From: DATKPC01 sp035524275
GTDB taxonomy: Bacteria > Pseudomonadota > Gammaproteobacteria > Burkholderiales > Burkholderiaceae_F
Length of the DNA: 15,105 nucleotides
Assembly (NCBI GenBank): GCA_035524275.1
Contig: DATKPC010000118.1
Coordinates: forward strand, 1-15,105
Direction: 5' to 3'
The notes under the pieces are model-generated. The model did no database searches. It saw only the letters and a program-made list of their open reading frames with translations, and was not told the DNA's origin. Of this stretch, positions 9,257-15,105 are shown one piece after another; position 1 is the first letter of the stretch, and each line of letters begins with the position of its first letter. The translations under genes and the position numbers were made by a program.

Positions 9257-11439
9257 CCTTCCTCCCCGGCGATCCGGCTCGCCGATGCCTGCAGCACAGC
9301 CCCCGTAGGCCGCGCGGAAATCGCGACGACGCGCAGCGGCGCGCGACCCTTGCGCTCCAGCACCCGCGGCGCGCAGCGCTCGTCGTCGTGGTAGATCGCG
9401 ACGCAGTCCATGCACTGGAAGCATTCGTCGTAATCGACGCGCCCGCGGGCGTCGATCGCGTCGTATTCGCAGCGATGCCGGCACGTCTGGCACGGTTGCC
9501 CGCACTCCGTGCGGCGCGCGATCCAGTCGCTTCGCCGCGCGCGGCCGGCCACCGCGAGCGCCGCGCCGAGCGGACAAAGGTAGCGGCAGAACGGCTTGTG
9601 CAGCACGACCGCGCCGGCCACGAGCGCCACGGCGTAGGCCACGAAGGGCCACGAGCGCACGAAGGCGAGCGTGATCGCCGTCTTGAACGGTTCGATCTCG
9701 ACCAGCATGTCGGCGACGTGCGGCGACGCGAGCGCCGCGATCGCGATCGCGGCCAGCACGAGGAACTTGAGGCGCCGCAATGCCCGGTCGACGCGCGGCG
9801 CCACGCGCCACCTGAGCGCGCGCAACGGTGGCGCCAGGCTCGCCGCGGCCGCGACGAGTTCCTGCAGCGCACCGAACGGGCACAGCCAGCCGCAGAACGT
9901 GCCGCGACCCCATGCGACGAGCGTCGCGAGGACGAAGATCCACAACATCGTCGTGACCGGATCGTTGAGCATGAACGCCAGTCCGCGCCCGGCGGCGATG
10001 GCCTGCCCGGCGGCGACGACGTTGACGATCGAGAGCTGGCCTTGCGCGAACCAGCCGACGAAGACCAGCGTGAAGACCAGGAAGGCCGGGCGGAAGCGGC
10101 GCAGCGCCGCGATCGTCGCGACGGGCGCGGCACGGCGCGCCAGCACGACCGCCAGCGCGCCCAGCGCCGCGGCGAGGATGGCGAGCAGCGGCCAGCGCGC
10201 GAGCCACGACGCGCGCCACGATTTCTCGTCGCTCGCGCCGGCGATCAGGACGTCGGCCGGCACGCGCATCGGAAGCCGGAATTCGCGCGATACGCGCTCC
10301 GGATAGACGACGCCGTGGCTGCGCGTGACCCGCAGCACGATGTCGAAGGGCTGCCCCGGATCGAACCCGGCCTGCGCGATGATGCGGAAGGCCCGCCAGG
10401 CGTCGCAGGGTGGCCGGCCTTCGGCGGCGAGCGTCGCATCCAGGTCGAGGTCGCGGATCTCGATCGGCAGGCCGCCCTGCGACAGGCCGATGCGATCCGG
10501 GACGGCACCGCGGACCAGATCCTCGCCGATCGGGCTCCAGGGACCGCGCGCCATGACCAGTAGCACGTGATCGCCGTCGCGGATGCGCGAATTGAGCTGC
10601 GCCCAGCCGCGCGGATCGAGCAGGTTGCGGCCGGCGCTGGGGACCGTGGCCAGCGCCACGTCGAGTTGCACGAGCGGCGGCGCGCCGTCGGCAGGTCCGG
10701 GGCCGAGGTCGTCGGCCGCGGCGCTCCCGGCGAACGCCGTCCGCGCATCGGCCGCGGACACGACGGCCTGCTGCACGAGGCCGCGGCCGACGAGGCCGTT
10801 CCAGTCGAGCTTCTCGAAGCGGTCGCTCCGGACGTGGGCGACGAGATCGGGGTCGCGCGTCCCGGTGAAGCCCAGTTTCGCGCGCGCCACCTGCAACGAC
10901 GCGGCGAGAAGCGTCTGGTTGATGATCCGGACCGAGGCGGTGGCCTTGGCCACGCCGTCGATCGTGACCGTGCTCCCGTTCGCGTGCAGCGCTCCCGCGG
11001 GCACGGTCGCGATGCGGATCGCCTGCTTCAGGCCCAGGTCGCGATATTGCGCGACGAAGCGGCGCATCGGCTCCTCGCCGAGGCCGTCGAGGAAGACCGG
11101 CTCATGGTGCGACAGGACGCGAACGTCGAGGAACCGCCCATCCGGATCGATCAGGACGAGCAGGTCGATCGGGCTGCCGGAGAAGCCGGGTATCGGCGCC
11201 AGGTCGATCGACTCGTAGGCGTACCCGACGAGGTCGGTACTCGGGCCGTTCTGCTTGAAGATCGGCCACACCGGGATCGCGGTGTCCTTCGCGCCGACGA
11301 TCAGCGGGCTCGGGAAGACCTTGCGCAAGCTGTCGGCATCGAGGATGCCGGCGTGCGCCAGTGCGGCGCCCAGGCCCAGCAGAAGGAATGCCGCCAGCCG
11401 CGCGACGGCCATCCGAAGCCGCCGGCATCGCCGCCGCAT
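9253..11439 (-). CDS. NosR/NirI-like membrane flavo-iron-sulfur protein
   Basis: Encodes 728 residues, the usual NosR length. In order: a signal-like hydrophobic segment (about 11-30); a periplasmic FMN-binding domain (about 60-180) with the candidate flavinylation site DGVAKATAS (161-169, T167 as acceptor); a further periplasmic region to about 410; about five membrane segments from 413 to 614; two CxxxCP motifs at the membrane edge (C516/C520 and C618/C622); and a cytoplasmic ferredoxin-like end with C646, C650, C653, C657 and C673, C676, C679, C689 for two iron-sulfur clusters. NosR carries electrons between the quinone pool and periplasmic nitrous oxide reductase. No nos gene is present here, so this paralogue probably serves the PQQ dehydrogenase system; that role is inference. 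Its ATG at 11439 overlaps the pqqD stop (TGATG), and its stop overlaps apbE. An alternative start at 11412 would shorten the signal region by nine residues. Confidence 0.88.
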   Translation of the reverse strand: MRRRCRRLRMAVARLAAFLLLGLGAALAHAGILDADSLRKVFPSPLIVGAKDTAIPVWPIFKQNGPSTDLVGYAYESIDLAPIPGFSGSPIDLLVLIDPDGRFLDVRVLSHHEPVFLDGLGEEPMRRFVAQYRDLGLKQAIRIATVPAGALHANGSTVTIDGVAKATASVRIINQTLLAASLQVARAKLGFTGTRDPDLVAHVRSDRFEKLDWNGLVGRGLVQQAVVSAADARTAFAGSAAADDLGPGPADGAPPLVQLDVALATVPSAGRNLLDPRGWAQLNSRIRDGDHVLLVMARGPWSPIGEDLVRGAVPDRIGLSQGGLPIEIRDLDLDATLAAEGRPPCDAWRAFRIIAQAGFDPGQPFDIVLRVTRSHGVVYPERVSREFRLPMRVPADVLIAGASDEKSWRASWLARWPLLAILAAALGALAVVLARRAAPVATIAALRRFRPAFLVFTLVFVGWFAQGQLSIVNVVAAGQAIAAGRGLAFMLNDPVTTMLWIFVLATLVAWGRGTFCGWLCPFGALQELVAAAASLAPPLRALRWRVAPRVDRALRRLKFLVLAAIAIAALASPHVADMLVEIEPFKTAITLAFVRSWPFVAYAVALVAGAVVLHKPFCRYLCPLGAALAVAGRARRSDWIARRTECGQPCQTCRHRCEYDAIDARGRVDYDECFQCMDCVAIYHDDERCAPRVLERKGRAPLRVVAISARPTGAVLQASASRIAGEEG

Positions 11440-11762
11440 CAGGCGATCCAGCCGCGCTCGCGGGCCCGTTGCAGGAATTCGACGACTTCCGGCCGGATCC
11501 CGCACGCGCCGAAATGCCGCTCGAGGTCCGCGACGAGGCCATCGAGGTTGCGCGAGCCGTCGCAACGCAGCAGGATCGCCGCCGCGCTGGCATTGAGTCG
11601 CACGCGACCGGCAAGCCGGGGAACGGCCAGCCAGAAGTTCTCGCCGAACGTCGCGCCGTCATGGCCGAGGCGGACGCCGGGCGCGAGTCGCGGAGCGTCC
11701 GCGCGGGGAGGTTGTCCCTCCCCGCGCGCCGGAACCGCGGCGCGGGCCGAATCGCGCTTCAC
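11439..11762 (-). CDS. pqqD: PqqD-like PQQ peptide chaperone
   Basis: Encodes 107 residues. The core from PRLAPGVRLGHD through LAVPRLAGRVRLNASAAAILLRCDGSRNLDGLVADLERHF to VVEFLQRARERGW matches PqqD, the small winged-helix protein that binds the PqqA precursor peptide and presents it to the radical-SAM enzyme PqqE during PQQ synthesis. The gene lies 19 nt after the alcohol dehydrogenase stop and overlaps the NosR-like start by one base. No other pqq gene is in the window, so this is probably an accessory copy placed with the PQQ-using enzyme. It must start at the GTG at 11762, because no ATG, GTG or TTG lies in frame between there and the conserved core. The first 24 residues are not conserved in appearance and include a strong hairpin in the mRNA. 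Other PqqD-like proteins serve other modified peptides, so a different partner is possible. Confidence 0.8.
   Translation of the reverse strand: MKRDSARAAVPARGEGQPPRADAPRLAPGVRLGHDGATFGENFWLAVPRLAGRVRLNASAAAILLRCDGSRNLDGLVADLERHFGACGIRPEVVEFLQRARERGWIA
11700..11728 (-). other. Strong hairpin in the 5' part of pqqD
   Basis: A perfect 12-bp inverted repeat (CGCGCGGGGAGG on the plus strand, and its complement) has a 5-nt loop. It starts about 54 nt after the dehydrogenase stop and lies inside the first 21 codons of the pqqD reading frame, before the conserved domain. It has no T-run. It could stabilise the dehydrogenase message or reduce expression of the downstream genes. Confidence 0.6.
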
Positions 11763-11781
11763 GCCGCCATCCCGCCCCGCG

Positions 11782-13521
11782 CTACTTCGCGAGCTTGAAC
11801 ACCCAGACGGAGCCGCCCTGCTCGAGGAAGCTCACCTTCTTCGCGACGTCGCCGCCCCACAGCGGAACCGCACCGCCCCAGCCGGAGAGCACCGCGACAT
11901 ACTGCTCGCCGCCTTCCTCCCAGGTCACCGGGGGCGCCACGACGCCGGACCCCGTCTGGAACTTCCACAGCTCCTTGCCGCTCTTCGCGTCGACCGCCTT
12001 CAGGTAGCCTTCGGGCACGCCGTAGAACACGACGCCGCCGGCGGTCGCGAGAACGCCGCCCCACAGCGGCGCGTTGTTCTTCACTTCCCAGACGATCTTG
12101 CCGGACGCCGGGTCGATCGCGCGCAGCGCGCCGATGTAGTCGTCGTTGATCGTCTTGATCGTGAAGCCGGAGCCGAGGTAGGCCGCGCCCTTCTTGTAGG
12201 AGATGGGCTCGTTCCAGATCTCCATGCCCCATTCGTTGGCCGGGACGTAGAACAGGCCCGTCTGCTGGCTGTAGGCCATCGGCATCTGGTTCTTGCCGCC
12301 GAGGAACGACGGCGCGGAGAAGACGACCTTGCCCTTCTTCTCGTCGCCCGACGCCGGCGGCACGCCGGGACGGTTGTCGTCGTTGTACTTCGGCCGCCCC
12401 GTCGCGAGGTCGATGCCGCTCGCCCACGTGATCTTCTTCACGAACGGGAACGCGTTGACGAGCTTGCCGTCCTTCGCGTCGATCACGTAGAAGCAGCCGT
12501 TGCGGTCGGCCTTGCCGCCGAGGCGCCGGCCGTCCTTGTCGAACGTCACGAACTCGTTGACGCCGTCATAGTCCCAGCCGTCGTGCGGGGTCGTCTGGTA
12601 GTGCCACGCGATCTTGCCGGTCTTCGGGTCGATCGCGACGGTCGAGCTGGAAAACAGGTTGTCGCCAGGGCGCAGGTGGCTGTTCCACGGCGCGGGGTTG
12701 CCGGTGCCGAAGTAGGCGAGGCCCGTCTTCGCGTCGTAGGTCCCGCCGAGCCACGTCGCGGCGCCGCCGGTCTTCCACAGGTCCCCTGGCCACGACGCGT
12801 TCGTCGTCCCGGAGATCCCGTTTTCCGTCGCCTTGCCGTCGGCGCCGTAGGTGTAGCCCATGTGGCCTTCGACGGTCGGACGGGTCCAGACGAGCCGGCC
12901 GGTCTTCGCGTCGCGCGCCTCGACGCGCCCGATGACGCCGAACTCGCCGCCCGAGACCCCGGTCAGGACCAGGCCGTTGACGATCAGCGGCGCCGCGGAG
13001 CTGGAATAGCCGGCCTGGTAGTCGTCGATCTTCTCCTTCCAGACGACCTTGCCGGTTTCCTGGTCGAGCGCCACCAACTGCGCGTCGAGCGTGCCGAAGA
13101 TCACGAGGTTGTCGTACAGCGCGGGCCCGCGATTGACGACGTCGCAGCACGGCATGATGCCTTCCGGCAGCCGGTGCTCGTACTTCCACAGCTTCTGGCC
13201 GGTCTTCGCGTCGAGCGCGAAGATCCGCGAGTACGACGCCGTGACGAACATGCGGCCGTTGTAGATGACCGGCTGGCCTTCCTGTCCGCGCTGCTTCTCG
13301 CCGCCGAACGAGAACGACCACGCCGGCACGAGCTTCGAGACCGTCTGCGTGTTGACTTGCGTGAGCGAGCTGTAGCGCTCGCCGTCGGTGGTGATGCCCC
13401 AGGTCAACACGTCCTTCGTGTCGGCGCCGGCGTTCTGGATCATCTGGTCGGTGACACCGGCGGCGTGCGCGAGCGGCAGCGACAGACCTGCAATGGCAAT
13501 GGCAATGAGTTGCTTCTTCAT
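11782..13521 (-). CDS. PQQ-dependent alcohol dehydrogenase, lanthanide-type (ExaF/PedH-like)
   Basis: Encodes 579 residues: a signal peptide MKKQLIAIAIAGLSLPLAHA, then an eight-bladed propeller quinoprotein. Key residues can be placed by comparison with methanol and ethanol dehydrogenases: adjacent cysteines C125-C126 (disulfide over PQQ), metal ligands E193 (SGGEFGVIG) and N275 (GTGNPAPWN), W257 under PQQ, and the catalytic D317. D319, two residues on (WDYDG), is the extra aspartate that marks lanthanide-dependent enzymes; calcium enzymes usually have Ala or Ser there. The C-terminal half (TGLFYVPANEWGMEIW, LATAGGVVFYGVPEGYLKA, ELWKFQTGSG, GGAVPLWGGD) resembles ethanol dehydrogenases ExaA, PedE and PedH more than methanol dehydrogenases. 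It oxidises alcohols, and often aldehydes, in the periplasm and reduces a cytochrome c. GAGGAG about 9 nt upstream supports the ATG at 13521. It is first in an operon driven by a sigma-54 promoter. Confidence 0.94.
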   Translation of the reverse strand: MKKQLIAIAIAGLSLPLAHAAGVTDQMIQNAGADTKDVLTWGITTDGERYSSLTQVNTQTVSKLVPAWSFSFGGEKQRGQEGQPVIYNGRMFVTASYSRIFALDAKTGQKLWKYEHRLPEGIMPCCDVVNRGPALYDNLVIFGTLDAQLVALDQETGKVVWKEKIDDYQAGYSSSAAPLIVNGLVLTGVSGGEFGVIGRVEARDAKTGRLVWTRPTVEGHMGYTYGADGKATENGISGTTNASWPGDLWKTGGAATWLGGTYDAKTGLAYFGTGNPAPWNSHLRPGDNLFSSSTVAIDPKTGKIAWHYQTTPHDGWDYDGVNEFVTFDKDGRRLGGKADRNGCFYVIDAKDGKLVNAFPFVKKITWASGIDLATGRPKYNDDNRPGVPPASGDEKKGKVVFSAPSFLGGKNQMPMAYSQQTGLFYVPANEWGMEIWNEPISYKKGAAYLGSGFTIKTINDDYIGALRAIDPASGKIVWEVKNNAPLWGGVLATAGGVVFYGVPEGYLKAVDAKSGKELWKFQTGSGVVAPPVTWEEGGEQYVAVLSGWGGAVPLWGGDVAKKVSFLEQGGSVWVFKLAK

Positions 13522-13598
13522 GGACCGCGTCTCCTCGTGTCCGTTCACCCACGTCTCGGGAAGCCGACGCCGACGGCGGCGGCCAACGGGGCCTGACC

Positions 13599-13613
13599 GC
13601 AAGCGCCGTGCCA
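13599..13613 (-). promoter_or_regulatory. Sigma-54 (-24/-12) promoter of the alcohol dehydrogenase operon
   Basis: Reading the minus strand from 13613 to 13599 gives TGGCACGGCGCTTGC, which matches TGGCAC-R-N4-TTGC at all fixed positions. The predicted start is near 13587, about 66 nt before the dehydrogenase ATG. The pedF operon has the same motif and nearly the same leader length. Confidence 0.9.
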
Positions 13614-13627
13614 CGCTCCAGGAACGG

Positions 13628-13664
13628 TTTTTTGCCCGAAGGAGCCGGGAATTCGTCCTTTTTT
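13628..13664. promoter_or_regulatory. Two phased T6/A6 tracts between enhancer and promoter
   Basis: T6 runs at 13628-13633 and 13659-13664 are 31 bp apart, close to three helical turns, with a GAATTC between them. They stand out in very GC-rich DNA. In-phase A-tracts bend DNA, and these lie between the candidate enhancer and the sigma-54 promoter, where bending would aid looping. The function is inferred. Confidence 0.4.
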
Positions 13665-13685
13665 CGCGTTGCGGTCGCGCCCGAC

Positions 13686-13701
13686 TGACACAGTTGTTTC
13701 A
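13686..13701. promoter_or_regulatory. Candidate enhancer for the alcohol dehydrogenase promoter
   Basis: TGACACAGTTGTTTCA is an almost perfect 7-2-7 inverted repeat with one mismatched pair, centred about 106 bp upstream of the predicted transcription start. On the minus strand it gives TGTGTCA followed by G and TCGGG, matching the element upstream of the pedF promoter. It overlaps the stop codon of the upstream ABC transporter gene (13699-13701). Confidence 0.5.
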
Positions 13702-15105
13702 GGATTGAACAGTCGATGCGTTCAACCTGGCCGCCGTGGCGGAAGGCGCTTTCGGGGCGACGACCTCGAGGCGCCGGTCGTGCAGCGCGGCGAGCGTGCC
13801 GCGATGGCCGACGCTGACGATGGTGGCGTCCGGCAGGCGCGCGCGAAGCCGACGATAGACGCGTCCTTCCGCCGCCTCGTCGAGCGCCGCGGTCGCCTCG
13901 TCGAGGTAGAGGCATGCCGGCCGCAGCAGCCAGGCGCGTGCGAACGCGAGCCGCTGCTGTTCGCCTGGCGACAGCCGCTGCGACCAGTCGGCGACCTCGT
14001 CGAGGCAGTCCTCCAGGTGTTCCAGTTCGCACTCGCGCAACGCGGCGCCGATCGCCGCGGCGTCGAACGACCGCTCCGGCGCCGGGTAGCACAGCGCGCG
14101 CCGCAGCGAACCGAGCGGGAGGTACGGCTTCTGCGGCAGGAACATCGACGTCGTGCGGGCCGGCAGCTCGATCGTGCCGCGCCCGAAGGGCCAGAGGCCG
14201 GCGATCGCGCGCAGCAGCGTGCTCTTGCCGCTGCCCGACGGCCCCGTCACGAGCAACGCCTGCCCCGGCTCCACGCGCAGGTCGATCCCGCGCAGCAGCG
14301 CGCTGCCGTCGGGCCGATCGAGCGCGACGTCGCGCAGCACGAGGCGGCCGTCGTCGCGCTCGATCCGCGCGATCGCCGTGCGCTCGACGCGCGCCGCGAC
14401 CGCGTCGAGCGTGCGGCGGAACTGCGACAGTCGATCGACGGTGGCCTTCCATTGCGCGAGCGATGCATAGGCACCGACGAACCAGCTCAACGCGCCCTGG
14501 ACCTGGCCGAACGCCTGCGCCGTCTGCATGAGGCCGCCCAGTTCGAGCGCCCCGGCGAAATAGCGCGGCGCGGCGGCGAGAATCGGGAAGACGATCGCGA
14601 CCTGGTCGTAGCCCGCGGTGAACCACGTGAGGCGCTTGCGCTGCCGCATGATCGACCACCAGTTGCCGACGATGGCCGCGAACCGCTCGCTCAGGCCGCG
14701 CGCCTCCTCCGGCTCGCCGCGCAGCAGCGCGACGCCTTCGGCGTTCTCGCGCAGCCGGACCAGCGCGAAGCGGAAATCGGCTTCGACGCGCTGCTGGTTG
14801 AAGTTCAACGCGACGAGCGGCCGGCCGATGCGGTGCGCGATCCAGGTCCCGCCGACGGCATAGGCCAGCGCGGCCCACAGCATGTAGCCGGGGACCGCGA
14901 CGTGCAGCGCGCCGACCGGAAAATCCAGTTCGCCCGAAAGCTTCCACAGGATGTTCGCGAACGACAGCAACGTGACGACGGAGCTGAGCAGCCCGAGCCC
15001 GAGATTCAGCGTCGCGTCGACGAACAGCTGCAGGTCGTCGGCGATGCGCTGGTCCGGGTTGTCGGCGACGTGCCCGGCGCCTGCCGCGTGGCCGCGCTGC
15101 AGGTG
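13699..15105 (-). CDS. ABC transporter with fused permease and ATPase, ABCD/YddA/SbmA type (partial)
   Basis: The reading frame stays open to the window end, so only the last 468 residues are present; the N-terminus lies beyond 15105. The first visible residues include DNPDQRIADD, the loop motif characteristic of the ABCD/SbmA/YddA membrane domain, which appears before any possible start codon in the window, so the gene is cut by the window and not truncated. Membrane segments follow. The ATPase domain has Walker A GPSGSGKS (about 14245-14222), the signature LSPGEQQRLAFARA, Walker B ACLYLDEATAALDE and the H-loop SVGHR. Relatives move fatty acyl-CoA, peptides or cobalamin-like compounds; the cargo here cannot be predicted. 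It ends 178 nt before the dehydrogenase start and points the same way, but the dehydrogenase has its own sigma-54 promoter, so a functional link is not established. Confidence 0.88.
   Translation of the reverse strand, partial: HLQRGHAAGAGHVADNPDQRIADDLQLFVDATLNLGLGLLSSVVTLLSFANILWKLSGELDFPVGALHVAVPGYMLWAALAYAVGGTWIAHRIGRPLVALNFNQQRVEADFRFALVRLRENAEGVALLRGEPEEARGLSERFAAIVGNWWSIMRQRKRLTWFTAGYDQVAIVFPILAAAPRYFAGALELGGLMQTAQAFGQVQGALSWFVGAYASLAQWKATVDRLSQFRRTLDAVAARVERTAIARIERDDGRLVLRDVALDRPDGSALLRGIDLRVEPGQALLVTGPSGSGKSTLLRAIAGLWPFGRGTIELPARTTSMFLPQKPYLPLGSLRRALCYPAPERSFDAAAIGAALRECELEHLEDCLDEVADWSQRLSPGEQQRLAFARAWLLRPACLYLDEATAALDEAAEGRVYRRLRARLPDATIVSVGHRGTLAALHDRRLEVVAPKAPSATAARLNASTVQS

Noticed and set aside
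9486..9496. TGGCACGGTTGC-like sequence
   Set aside because: The spacing is only two bases between TGGCAC and TTGC, and it lies inside the cysteine-rich coding region of the NosR-like gene.
9253..11439. Reading the NosR-like gene as evidence of denitrification in this locus
   Set aside because: No nosZ, nosD, nosF, nosY, nosL, nir or nor gene is present, and the operon partners are PQQ dehydrogenase and PqqD.
10567..13596. A 1009-codon open frame on the plus strand, antisense to the dehydrogenase, pqqD and NosR-like genes
   Set aside because: The translation is Arg/Ala/Asp-rich with no recognisable domain, and the minus strand carries clear, motif-rich families over the same span. It is a by-product of high GC content.
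13621..13668. T-runs with a nearby CCCG/CGGG hairpin as an intrinsic terminator of the ABC transporter gene
   Set aside because: On the minus strand, where that gene is transcribed, the runs are A and not T. On the plus strand there is no gene to end, and the stem is only four base pairs.

Overview
The window is very GC-rich, gene-dense DNA from a Gram-negative proteobacterium. The gene set (a sigma-54 activator, PQQ-dependent alcohol oxidation, OmpW, a NosR-type flavoprotein) and the codon use suggest Betaproteobacteria, perhaps Burkholderiales or Rhodocyclales, but nothing here fixes the genus. No rRNA, tRNA, CRISPR array or transposase is visible.

Left part (1-3763): the end of a C/G-rich intergenic repeat, an ADP-ribosylglycohydrolase-family gene, then a probable two-gene operon of a lipoprotein alpha/beta hydrolase (secretory-lipase type) and an OmpW-family outer-membrane protein. 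A 10-bp-stem hairpin separates this from the convergent cluster to the right.

Central and right part (3764-13698): a periplasmic alcohol-oxidation locus built around one sigma-54 activator. On the minus strand, pedF-type cytochrome c550, a quinoprotein-associated periplasmic binding protein and a small class I cytochrome c form one operon (5574 to 3764). Divergent from it on the plus strand is an AcoR-like sigma-54-dependent regulator (5865-7982). Convergent with the regulator is a second minus-strand operon (13521 to 8198): a PQQ-dependent alcohol dehydrogenase with the Asp-x-Asp signature of lanthanide-dependent enzymes, a PqqD-like protein, a NosR/NirI-like membrane flavo-iron-sulfur protein and an ApbE flavin transferase. 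Between the convergent genes lies a long palindromic repeat of the same family as the one at the left edge.

Both operons have near-perfect sigma-54 promoters with the same 15-bp layout (TGGCAC-N5-TTGC at 5660-5646 and 13613-13599), each about 70-80 nt before the first start codon. Each has a TGTGTCA-containing candidate enhancer further upstream. This points to one regulon driven by the resident activator. The likely scheme is that alcohol is oxidised in the periplasm, electrons pass to the PedF-type and class I cytochromes c, and the NosR-like protein, flavinylated by the co-encoded ApbE, provides a second electron link between periplasm and membrane. NosR normally serves nitrous oxide reductase, and no nos gene is present here. 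Its placement in an alcohol-dehydrogenase operon is the most notable feature of the window.

Right edge (13699-15105): the C-terminal part of an ABCD/YddA/SbmA-type ABC transporter (membrane domain fused to ATPase), cut by the window end.
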